Part shown: piece by piece, positions 28,901-35,427 of the stretch | Numbering within the stretch: the first letter of the stretch is position 1 | How the letters are laid out: every line of letters starts with the position of its first letter | Virus record (IMG/VR): IMGVR_UViG_3300020438_000063 | Coordinates: 1-48,763 of that record | Reading direction: 5' to 3' (one strand) | Source of the DNA: a virus | Length of the DNA: 48,763 nt | The notes under the pieces: model-generated | Database searches by the model: none | What the model saw: the letters and a program-made list of their open reading frames with translations, nothing else | Told to the model about the DNA's origin: nothing | Position numbers and translations under genes: made by a program

Positions 28901-29170
28901 ATGAAAAAAGCAATAAATGCAATAAACCAAATCGACAACATGGTCGATTTAAACGAAGCTATCGCAGCTTTAAAAGCAAAACAAAAAGCTCTCAGAGCTT
29001 CTCTTGTAGCCGCTAAAAAAGCGAAATTCACAGCTGGTCAAACAGTAAACATCACTTCCCAAAAAGGAAACTTAACTGGGACTATCGTAAAACTCAATCG
29101 TACAAAAGCGGTTGTTGAAATCGATGGCAGACAATATAACTGCCCAATCTCAATCATGGAGGTAGCGTAA
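28901..29170 (+). CDS. small protein with coiled N-terminus and KOW-like beta domain
   Basis: An 89-residue protein. An alpha-helical Ala/Lys-rich start (LNEAIAALKAKQKALRASLV) is followed by a compact beta domain (FTAGQTVNITSQKGNLTGTI, then VKLNRTKAVVEIDG), which reads like a KOW/SH3-type nucleic-acid or ribosome-binding fold. It could modulate host transcription or translation. Identity is unknown. Confidence 0.65.
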   Translation: MKKAINAINQIDNMVDLNEAIAALKAKQKALRASLVAAKKAKFTAGQTVNITSQKGNLTGTIVKLNRTKAVVEIDGRQYNCPISIMEVA

Positions 29171-29676
29171 TGAATAACTTGTTTATACACACACAGTACC
29201 TAGAAAACTATGGTACACACGACGCACCTTACATGAAGTTCAAAGGTGGTAACACCTACGTCATGAGGAACTGTGGCGAATTTGATAAGCTTAATTGCGG
29301 CGAATATGATCGCAATCTAATTGCTTCAGTTGTTGCACAGGTTAAGCCTTATATAACTACTGACTTGATAAAGTCAAACGGTGGCTGCGAAGAGTATGTC
29401 ACTGATGTTGAAGTCTTAAAAACTGGAATGACAAAAAACGTTTACGATATAACTCCTACAGAGTTTCATATTTACAATGGATCAGTCAACTTCATGAAAG
29501 TTACTGATAACCGTGAAGATGGTTGGATGAAAAAAGAAATCTTAGATATGACTGAGACTTGGACTAACGATCGTGACAACGGGACTTATAAAGTATCTTA
29601 CTTAATGGAAGATGGAGATTTCTGCGAAAGTCAAGAAGAGCTTAAAGCTTGGTTTACAACTCAGGAGGTAGCGTAA
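29170..29676 (+). CDS. unknown phage protein
   Basis: A 168-residue protein starting MNNLFIHTQYLENYGTHDAP. Other blocks are GGNTYVMRNCGEFDKLNCGE, SNGGCEEYVTDVEVLKTGM and WTNDRDNGTYKVSYLMEDGD. No family is recognised. The N-terminal HTQYLENYG reading looks conserved-type, and the three Cys could bind metal. TAATG junctions at both ends show operon expression. Confidence 0.7.
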   Translation: MNNLFIHTQYLENYGTHDAPYMKFKGGNTYVMRNCGEFDKLNCGEYDRNLIASVVAQVKPYITTDLIKSNGGCEEYVTDVEVLKTGMTKNVYDITPTEFHIYNGSVNFMKVTDNREDGWMKKEILDMTETWTNDRDNGTYKVSYLMEDGDFCESQEELKAWFTTQEVA

Positions 29677-29813
29677 TGGAAAATTGCGAAATGTTTGACA
29701 AGTTCTTAGCTACACTCGATTTAAACGACGAGGCTGAGTATGAATGGGCACAAAGAATGGAACTATTTGCTGTAGGTATTATTAAAGAAAAAGAGGTAAA
29801 AAACGATGAGTAA
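29676..29813 (+). CDS. small acidic unknown protein
   Basis: A 45-residue ORF with TAATG coupling upstream and 8-nt overlap downstream (ENCEMFDKFLATLDLNDEAE). It is acidic and helical. No family is recognised. Confidence 0.55.
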   Translation: MENCEMFDKFLATLDLNDEAEYEWAQRMELFAVGIIKEKEVKNDE

Positions 29814-30090
29814 GTCATTTGAACAACTAAAAAAAGAACTGAATCGATTCAAAGAAGAAAAAGAGATGCAGGATATTATTATCAATCTTGATGCACGTAA
29901 AGCTGTTATCAAAGAACAATCAAAGCTAACTAAGCAAGTTAAAAAAGCTGGTAAGCAATCACCAGGTGGTTTAGATTGTTTCAAAGAAGAGAATATGTAT
30001 CACAGCGAAAAGAATATTGAAAGATATCTTGAAGGTACATCTTATATGGATGCGTTTGCAGCATCAAAGCTTGACCAGGAGTGGAACTAA
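29806..30090 (+). CDS. small charged coiled protein
   Basis: A 94-residue Lys/Glu-rich helical protein (SFEQLKKELNRFKEEKEMQD) ending with EGTSYMDAFAASKLDQEW. It has AGAGG about 10 nt upstream. No family is recognised. Confidence 0.6.
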   Translation: MSKSFEQLKKELNRFKEEKEMQDIIINLDARKAVIKEQSKLTKQVKKAGKQSPGGLDCFKEENMYHSEKNIERYLEGTSYMDAFAASKLDQEWN

Positions 30091-30230
30091 TGAAAAAACT
30101 TACAACACTACAGCGAGTAGCAGCTCTTACACAAGCAAGAAACAACGCAAAAGATCCTGACTTTAAATTAGTTTGGGATATGAAGCTTAGACACTTAATC
30201 AAAATGGCTGAAAGAGGAGAAACATCATGA
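30090..30230 (+). CDS. small basic unknown protein
   Basis: A 46-residue ORF, with TAATG on the upstream stop and ATGA into the next gene. It is helical and basic (LTTLQRVAALTQARNNAKDP). No family is recognised. Confidence 0.55.
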   Translation: MKKLTTLQRVAALTQARNNAKDPDFKLVWDMKLRHLIKMAERGETS

Positions 30231-30496
30231 GTCAATACAACAACAGAGTTGAAAAACAAAGATTAAAAATAGAAGCAGAAGAATGGGCAAAGGGCGTAAA
30301 AAGCGTACACGCACATTCAATGGATTCTTTATGGTACGATGATAGACCACAAGATACGCAAGACGGTAAGTCAGTCTTTGATATACATTATAACGATGAC
30401 AGCGTAAGAAGAACTACATCAACTAACGAAACAATTATTATGGGTAATTCAATCTCTGGGCAAGAGTTGATAGACAATTATATTCGCAATAAGTGA
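30227..30496 (+). CDS. small unknown protein
   Basis: An 89-residue hydrophilic protein (RLKIEAEEWAKGVKSVHAHS; FDIHYNDDSVRRTTSTNETI). Its stop codon lies inside the GTGAAAATAATT element upstream of the next promoter. No family is recognised. Confidence 0.6.
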   Translation: MSQYNNRVEKQRLKIEAEEWAKGVKSVHAHSMDSLWYDDRPQDTQDGKSVFDIHYNDDSVRRTTSTNETIIMGNSISGQELIDNYIRNK

Positions 30497-30504
30497 AAAT
30501 AATT
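30493..30504 (-). promoter_or_regulatory. candidate operator (GTGAAAATAATT on plus strand)
   Basis: Reverse complement of the AATTATTTTCAC elements at 27507 and 28823, placed 11 nt before the -35 of the 30.5 kb promoter. A further GAAAATAAA follows. Confidence 0.5.
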
Positions 30505-30515
30505 GAAAATAAACC

Positions 30516-30544
30516 TTTACATTTACGCCGAACTATGATATAAT
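30516..30544 (+). promoter_or_regulatory. sigma70-type promoter, leaderless start downstream
   Basis: TTTACA at 30516-30521, 17-nt spacer, TGA-TATAAT at 30539-30544. ATG 30552 lies 7 nt after the -10. Confidence 0.88.
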
Positions 30545-30551
30545 ATACATT

Positions 30552-30800
30552 ATGAACAAATACTTAATTGAAAAAAACAAACACAATGGTGGTATACAAA
30601 AAGTATACAGCTTTCCAAATGGCTATGGCGCAAGTGTTATACAACATCAAGGCTCTTATGGATATGAAAAAGGTCTATGGGAAGTCGCAGTCATGCTTCA
30701 CGGCGAGCTTTGTTATGACAGTGGTATTACTGAAGATGTCATGGGACATTTAAATGATCCAGAAGTGGACAATATATTAGGAAAAATATTTAGATTATGA
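30552..30800 (+). CDS. small unknown protein, leaderless
   Basis: An 82-residue protein (MNKYLIEKNKHNGGIQKVYS; GASVIQHQGSYGYEKGLWEV; SGITEDVMGHLNDPEVDNIL) that reads like a compact beta-alpha domain. Its ATG has no Shine-Dalgarno and directly follows the promoter. No family is recognised. Confidence 0.7.
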   Translation: MNKYLIEKNKHNGGIQKVYSFPNGYGASVIQHQGSYGYEKGLWEVAVMLHGELCYDSGITEDVMGHLNDPEVDNILGKIFRL

Positions 30801-30928
30801 AAAAAACAAAAAGACAGTCCGTGAGTACTCTAACTCATACTACAAGAGAAGTCGCTATTCATTTCCTTGCATGGAGAGAAGCGCTTAAAAACAAATCAAT
30901 GATTGGCCACAATGGCGGTCCTAAGTAA
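30797..30928 (+). CDS. small basic unknown protein
   Basis: A 43-residue ORF with ATGA and TAATG junctions (TKRQSVSTLTHTTREVAIHF, then AWREALKNKSMIGHNGGPK). The C-terminal IGHNGGP also appears as IGHNNPP at the end of the IscU-like protein, possibly a shared short motif. No family is recognised. Confidence 0.55.
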   Translation: MKKTKRQSVSTLTHTTREVAIHFLAWREALKNKSMIGHNGGPK

Positions 30929-31278
30929 TGGGTGCAACTAATTTTTATATGGGATCACTAAGGTATTCGCCTTGTGGTCGTAAGAGAAAGAATCACGCTT
31001 TAAATTCAGTCAAGAAAAGTAAACCTGTATTTAAACCAATGACAATAGAAGTATCTACACTTGATCAGATGCGAGCTCAACAAGAGAAGCAATATAAATC
31101 TATTATGGAAGAATATATGCAAACAAAAGAGTATCCTACTTCAAACACTAACAAAAAAGAGTCACCCGTATATACAGGTACTCTTGTAAAAGGTATTGCT
31201 ACGATGCATAAATCAAATGCAGTACCAGTCATCAGCCAACAAGAAGCTGAAGACATTTCAAATATGAGGAGAAACTAA
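30928..31278 (+). CDS. conserved marine-phage protein
   Basis: A 116-residue polar protein. FYMGSLRYSPCGRKRKNHAL and PVFKPMTIEVSTLDQMRAQQ precede a conserved-looking end (KESPVYTGTLVKGIATMHKS, then NAVPVISQQEAEDISNMRRN), which I recall from cyanophage proteins of unknown function. TAATG junctions couple it to both neighbours. Confidence 0.7.
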   Translation: MGATNFYMGSLRYSPCGRKRKNHALNSVKKSKPVFKPMTIEVSTLDQMRAQQEKQYKSIMEEYMQTKEYPTSNTNKKESPVYTGTLVKGIATMHKSNAVPVISQQEAEDISNMRRN

Positions 31279-31361
31279 TGGAAATTATCATATATACAAT
31301 TATGGCTACTTTAGCTATGGGAACAATTTACTACTTATTTATGGAGAATGACGATGTATAA
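31278..31361 (+). CDS. 27-residue membrane peptide
   Basis: ATG 31278 overlaps the upstream stop. The peptide is nearly all hydrophobic (IIIYTIMATLAMGTIYYLF) with an acidic end. It overlaps the next gene by 8 nt. It is a tiny single-span peptide or a coupling ORF. Confidence 0.45.
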   Translation: MEIIIYTIMATLAMGTIYYLFMENDDV

Positions 31362-31620
31362 TTTTGACGACGTAATGAGCAGATTAAGCGATATCGAAGA
31401 AAAGATAGATTTTCTTATAGAAAAGACTCATGAATACGAAGAACTATCATCGTATCAAAACGAAAATAGATACGCTTTAGTTACTCGAAGACAAGATGGA
31501 ATCTATTGTGTACATAAATTTGTAGACAAAGTACTTACAGAGATAGCAGCAATGGGAATACACAATGAAACTTATGCAGAAAATGCAGCAGAAAATTGGG
31601 TACTCTCAATTAACTCATAA
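31354..31620 (+). CDS. small coiled-coil protein
   Basis: An 88-residue protein from ATG 31354, with GGAG at 31343-31346; ATG 31348 is too close to that site. The helix VMSRLSDIEEKIDFLIEKTH is followed by a mixed region (ENRYALVTRRQDGIYCVHKF). No family is recognised. It ends just before a hairpin. Confidence 0.6.
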   Translation: MYNFDDVMSRLSDIEEKIDFLIEKTHEYEELSSYQNENRYALVTRRQDGIYCVHKFVDKVLTEIAAMGIHNETYAENAAENWVLSINS

Positions 31621-31626
31621 ATCAAT

Positions 31627-31674
31627 GGCTAAGCTGAATCAACGCAACTCCTTATCACCCGCGTCAGCTTGGCC
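31627..31674 (+). other. GC-rich hairpin with anti-Shine-Dalgarno loop
   Basis: GGCTAAGCTGA (31627-31637) pairs with TCAGCTTGGCC (31664-31674), 11 bp with one G-U. The 26-nt loop contains CTCCTTAT (31648-31655), complementary to ATAAGGAG (31735-31742), the ribosome site of the next gene. No T-tract follows, so it is not a classical terminator. Confidence 0.55.
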
Positions 31675-31689
31675 CTCTAAAATTAATCG

Positions 31690-31718
31690 TTTACATTTGA
31701 TAAGGAATGTGATATAAT
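31690..31718 (+). promoter_or_regulatory. sigma70-type promoter
   Basis: TTTACA at 31690-31695, 17-nt spacer, TGA-TATAAT at 31713-31718. A leader with AAGGAG follows before ATG 31747. Confidence 0.88.
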
Positions 31719-31746
31719 ATAACTATAAACATATATAAGGAGAAAT

Positions 31747-32868
31747 ATGGCAGCACGTAAAAAGAAAAGAGGACCAAGTCTTGATGAAAAGTATCTTGGA
31801 CCAGAACCAATCTATACTCAAGAGTCAGACTTTAGTTCAACTGAATGGACAAAAGGCGCTCATTGGTATAACTACTTTTATAAGACAAAAGATTATATGC
31901 CTACCACGTATCAGTTTGCAATAGACTATTGTGGATACGATAAAAAGAAAGTAGCAGTACTTAAGAGACTTAAAGATTGGAAGTTTAGTAAAGTCAATAA
32001 AATCATTAAACTTCATACTCGTGGATTTGAATACGAAGGAAACAAACTCGATCAAGTCAAAGACTTTATCGACCAGATGTATGTTGAAGGCTTAAAGCTT
32101 AAAAAGATCGAAGAGAAAGAAAAAGCAGCAGTCGTAGTTATCAGTCCAGCTGAAAGAACAAGAAGAAAAGTCTTAGAGACTATCTATCACGATTGGGATA
32201 GAGTCATTGTTGAAGGTTGGTTCGAAGAAGACTACAAACAAGGCTTTAGTTGCTATAACAGATTTAAAGGACATGGATTGAAAGGTAACGCCATCAATCT
32301 GTTTAAAGATCTTATCGAACCTGAATATGAAAACATTAAAGCAGCGTATGAAAAAACATGCGATGATTGTGTTGAAGGTTATTCACATATCTCTAAAGGA
32401 GATAAGAAAAAAATTATGAAGCAGTTTGAAGACGTATTTGCCGATTTAGAAAAGCTACGATCTTCATTTAAAGCAACAAAGATCCCAAGAGCTAAAAAAG
32501 TTAAGGCATCAGATCAACAGGTCACTAAGTTACAATATTGTACAGAAGATAATGTCGTCAAGTTGACGTCGATTAATCCAGTAATGATACCTGGTAAGAG
32601 CAAGCTATATGTCTACAATAGAAAGAATAAGAAACTTATTGAATACATAACTGATAGTATTGGAGGATTTGAAGTCTCTGGCACATCAATTAAGAACTTT
32701 AATAATTCAAGTAAACAAGCAACCATCAGAAAACCTGATGATATATTACCCATGATACTTAATAAGACTGAGAAACAGATCGAAAAAGTATGGGAAACAT
32801 TAACAACAAAAATAAGTAAACCATCAGGCAGAGTTAATGCTGACTGTATTTTAATGAGAGTATTTTAG
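31747..32868 (+). CDS. conserved large phage protein, unknown function
   Basis: A 373-residue Lys-rich soluble protein. Blocks that look conserved: GAHWYNYFYKTKDYMPTTYQ, VIVEGWFEEDYKQGFSCYNR with FKGHGLKGNAINLFKDLIEP, and a C-terminal beta-rich part with VYNRKNKKLIEYI and FEVSGTSIKNFN. I recall a protein of this size and start in marine T4-like phages without known role. Its own promoter and the position before peroxiredoxin-gp33-gp59-gp32 suggest middle expression and a DNA- or RNA-related role. Confidence 0.75.
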   Translation: MAARKKKRGPSLDEKYLGPEPIYTQESDFSSTEWTKGAHWYNYFYKTKDYMPTTYQFAIDYCGYDKKKVAVLKRLKDWKFSKVNKIIKLHTRGFEYEGNKLDQVKDFIDQMYVEGLKLKKIEEKEKAAVVVISPAERTRRKVLETIYHDWDRVIVEGWFEEDYKQGFSCYNRFKGHGLKGNAINLFKDLIEPEYENIKAAYEKTCDDCVEGYSHISKGDKKKIMKQFEDVFADLEKLRSSFKATKIPRAKKVKASDQQVTKLQYCTEDNVVKLTSINPVMIPGKSKLYVYNRKNKKLIEYITDSIGGFEVSGTSIKNFNNSSKQATIRKPDDILPMILNKTEKQIEKVWETLTTKISKPSGRVNADCILMRVF

Positions 32869-32877
32869 GAGAAAAAT

Positions 32878-33399
32878 ATGTTAACAGTAGGAGATTATTT
32901 CCCAGCCTTTTCACTGCAGGGAGTTAATAAAGAAAATGAATTTGTGAAAGTGGATATACATGAGACATTCCAACCACTTAAAAAAGATTGGTCAGTCGTA
33001 TACTTCTATCCAAAAGACTTTACGTTTATCTGTCCAACAGAAATTGCAGGAATGGATATACTTACAGAGCATGCAAATGTTGTAGGTATTAGTGGAGATA
33101 ACGAGTATTGCAAACTGGCTTGGAAACAAGACAACCATATGATTGGAGAAATCGATCATATACTTGCAGCTGACTGTGGATTACAACTTGCAGATGAGTT
33201 AGGTATTGTTGATCATGATAACGGTGTAGCTTATAGAGCGACATTTATATTTGATAAAAATAGAGTTATTCAACATGTATCAGTAAATGCATTAGACACA
33301 GGCAGAAATGCACAAGAAGTATTAAGAACTTTAAAAGGTTTACAAGCAGGCGGTCTTACAGGCTGTGCTTGGAATGAAGGAGAAGATTTTGTCGGATAA
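32878..33399 (+). CDS. peroxiredoxin (AhpC/TSA family)
   Basis: A 173-residue 2-Cys peroxiredoxin that reduces peroxides. Peroxidatic C52 lies in YPKDFTFICPTEI, and the resolving Cys (about residue 163) is in LTGCAWNEGEDF. The fold markers VVYFYP, GISGDNEYCKLAW and VAYRATFIFD are present. Reduction could use the phage glutaredoxin or host thioredoxin. AGGAG lies 7 nt before the ATG. The gene overlaps the gp33 start by 11 nt, so it is tied to the late-transcription/replication operon, which is unusual. Confidence 0.93.
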   Translation: MLTVGDYFPAFSLQGVNKENEFVKVDIHETFQPLKKDWSVVYFYPKDFTFICPTEIAGMDILTEHANVVGISGDNEYCKLAWKQDNHMIGEIDHILAADCGLQLADELGIVDHDNGVAYRATFIFDKNRVIQHVSVNALDTGRNAQEVLRTLKGLQAGGLTGCAWNEGEDFVG

Positions 33400-33634
33400 T
33401 CCTATAGACGAAAAGATCATGACAAAGAAGAGATTCTCTGCTGCGGTCGAGCATTTAGTTGCTCATAACAATATGTCATACATAGACGCAGCAGCATACG
33501 TAGTTGAAGAGAGAAAGATGGACTATAAGAACATGAAGAAACTTTTAACTGATTCGCTTAAACAAAAGATCCAAGAAGAAGCAGCAAGCTTAAACTTGAT
33601 TAAAGTTAAGAGAACTAATAAACTACCTGTATGA
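33389..33634 (+). CDS. 33: late-promoter transcription accessory protein gp33-like
   Basis: An 81-residue protein from TTG 33389, with AAGGAG at 33377-33382 and a 6-nt spacer; ATG 33374 and GTG 33365 are alternatives. TKKRFSAAVEHLVAHNNMSY with IDAAAYVVEERKMDYKNMKK and LNLIKVKRTNKLPV match the cyanophage-type gp33. In T4, gp33 links RNA polymerase flap to the gp45 clamp for late transcription. Order 33-59-32 agrees with T4, which supports the call. Confidence 0.75.
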   Translation: MSDNPIDEKIMTKKRFSAAVEHLVAHNNMSYIDAAAYVVEERKMDYKNMKKLLTDSLKQKIQEEAASLNLIKVKRTNKLPV

Positions 33635-33792
33635 ATCAATTATGGACTATATGGAAATACTCGTTAGGTGGATTTTCAGATGAAAAGACCGAACCTTATG
33701 ATAATTACGTAGCATGTTTACGTACTCTTATTGTTAGCGTTAACTTTTTAACTTGCTTTTTTATAATGGCAAACGTGGTACATAATTGGTAA
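33631..33792 (+). CDS. small membrane protein between 33 and 59
   Basis: A 53-residue ORF with ATGA on the gp33 stop. NQLWTIWKYSLGGFSDEKTE precedes a hydrophobic span (LIVSVNFLTCFFIMANVV). I recall a similar small protein in the same place in marine T4-like phages. TAATG couples it to gene 59. Function is unknown. Confidence 0.7.
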   Translation: MNQLWTIWKYSLGGFSDEKTEPYDNYVACLRTLIVSVNFLTCFFIMANVVHNW

Positions 33793-34388
33793 TGAACGAT
33801 CCTTTCGAGTCTTATAAATTATACAATGCGCTTAAACTCCATTTCGAAACAGATGGATATGACGCAGTTAAGTATCATTTTAAGACTTCAGTAAAGCCAA
33901 CATCATTCTTTAAGCGCAAAGATAAATACTTCTTTGCCAAGCTAGCAAAGACATATGAGAACGAATTAAAAGAGTTCTATATTGCTAACTTTAAAAACGA
34001 TGTTAAGTATGTCGGTGATATGCTTAACGAAGGTGGAGAACGATATTATAGAGATCATAAAAAGATTATGGAATCTCTATCGTATCAGTTTCAAAACGAT
34101 ATAAATAAACTTAATGATATGGATGTATCGTTTGATTCGCTGTTAGAAGCAGAAGAAAACAATCATCCATTAATCATCAAGCTTTGGATGCAAGAAGAAA
34201 TCCTATTGGAAACAATAGTCATCTTGGATTCAATACTTGGGTTTGTAGAACGTGAAAATAAAAAGATTACGGACACTATCATATGGCCAGATATCTATAG
34301 AAAGATTATGAAATACAAACCATTCGTAAAGTTCGATCGAGATAAGTGTTTACATTTATTAAAAAAGACCTTTACAAATGCCACGTAA
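33792..34388 (+). CDS. 59: DNA helicase loader gp59
   Basis: A 198-residue protein from ATG 33792, overlapping the preceding stop. DPFESYKLYNALKLHFETDG with YDAVKYHFKTS and FFAKLAKTYENELKEFYIAN match the T4 gp59 N-terminus. The C-terminal LHLLKKTF closes the fold. gp59 loads gp41 helicase on gp32-coated ssDNA. T4 gp59 has 217 residues. The promoter for gene 32 lies in its last codons. Confidence 0.88.
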   Translation: MNDPFESYKLYNALKLHFETDGYDAVKYHFKTSVKPTSFFKRKDKYFFAKLAKTYENELKEFYIANFKNDVKYVGDMLNEGGERYYRDHKKIMESLSYQFQNDINKLNDMDVSFDSLLEAEENNHPLIIKLWMQEEILLETIVILDSILGFVERENKKITDTIIWPDIYRKIMKYKPFVKFDRDKCLHLLKKTFTNAT

Positions 34389-34399
34389 TGTGGTATAAT
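34371..34399 (+). promoter_or_regulatory. sigma70-type promoter for gene 32
   Basis: TTTACA at 34371-34376, 17-nt spacer, TGG-TATAAT at 34394-34399. A 50-nt leader follows before ATG 34457, with ACGGAG as ribosome site. A mini-ORF starting at ATG 34413 runs across the gene 32 start. Confidence 0.88.
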
Positions 34400-34456
34400 A
34401 TAACTATACATTATGAATAAAGTGGATAATTCAGTAAATATACGGAGAAATATACT

Positions 34457-35365
34457 ATGTCATTAGACAACTTAAAGAGCATGCGAGGCTCATCAATCGA
34501 TAAACTCGTAAAAGCAGCGGAAGCGGTATCAACAGCCAAAACAGAATCTAACAGCTATGCTGACGATAGGTTTTGGAAACCGTCTCGAGATAAAGCAGGA
34601 AACGGTTACGCCGTAGTCAGATTCCTACCAGCTAAAGAAGGTGAAGATCTTCCTTGGGTAAGGTATTGGGATCATGGGTTCAAAGGACCTACTGGCTTAT
34701 GGTACATCGAAAACTCTTTAACATCCATTGGACAACCAGATCCAGTCAGTGAATCAAATGGTTTACTTTGGAACTCTGGACGTGATGAAGATAAAGCTCT
34801 CGCAAGAGAAAGGAAAAGAAGACTGCACTATGTATCAAATGTGCTAGTTGTATCTGATCCTGATAATCCTCAAAATGAAGGTAAAGTATATCTTTATAAA
34901 TTTGGTAAAAAGATCTTTGATAAGATTATGGACGTCATGCAACCTCAGTTCGCTGATGAAGAACCAGTAAATCCTTACGATTTCTGGGAAGGCGCTGACT
35001 TCAAGATCAAAATCAGAAAAGTAGAAGGGTGGGTCAACTATGACAAATCAGAATTCTCTTCAGCTTCTGCCTTACACGGTGGAGATGAAGCAAGACTTAC
35101 TGAAGTCTATGATAGAATCTATTCTTTACAAGAGTTCTTAGAGCCAAACAACTATAAGACTTATGATGAGCTATCGATGAAACTCAACAAGGTATTAGGT
35201 ATCAATGCAGGTCATGCACCAGCAGCTGATCCTTATGCTGCAACGCCAACAGCTCCGGCTCCAACGTTAACAGCAGACGATAATCCTTTTGAAGAAGTTC
35301 CAGCCGACAATTCATCCGAGGATGATACGTTAAGTTATTTTGCGAAACTCGCTAAGGAATCTTAA
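34457..35365 (+). CDS. 32: ssDNA-binding protein gp32
   Basis: A 302-residue single-strand-binding protein close in length to T4 gp32 (301). The OB core has FWKPSRDKAGNGYAVVRFLP, WVRYWDHGFKGPTGLWYIEN and SLTSIGQPDPVSESNGLLW. The Cys ligands of the T4 zinc site are absent: only the His of WDHGF remains, and no Cys occurs in the whole protein. The C-terminus is acidic (EEVPADNSSEDDTLSYFAKL) for protein contacts. The N-terminal basic stretch is the cooperativity domain. It ends the plus-strand unit at a terminator. Confidence 0.94.
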   Translation: MSLDNLKSMRGSSIDKLVKAAEAVSTAKTESNSYADDRFWKPSRDKAGNGYAVVRFLPAKEGEDLPWVRYWDHGFKGPTGLWYIENSLTSIGQPDPVSESNGLLWNSGRDEDKALARERKRRLHYVSNVLVVSDPDNPQNEGKVYLYKFGKKIFDKIMDVMQPQFADEEPVNPYDFWEGADFKIKIRKVEGWVNYDKSEFSSASALHGGDEARLTEVYDRIYSLQEFLEPNNYKTYDELSMKLNKVLGINAGHAPAADPYAATPTAPAPTLTADDNPFEEVPADNSSEDDTLSYFAKLAKES

Positions 35366-35397
35366 TTTGAATTAAAAAACTTCACCACAGTTTTTTC

Positions 35398-35427
35398 AGG
35401 GACTCTTAAAGGTGAGTCCCTTTTTTT
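35398..35427 (+). terminator. Rho-independent terminator after gene 32
   Basis: AGGGACTC (35398-35405) and GAGTCCCT (35414-35421) form an 8-bp stem with an 8-nt loop, followed by T7. It separates gene 32 from the convergent minus-strand tail genes. There is no T-tract on the minus side. Confidence 0.9.

Noticed and set aside
31621-31690. tRNA-like sequence
   Set aside because: There is a single 11-bp stem with a 26-nt loop, but no D, anticodon or T arms and no CCA-type end.
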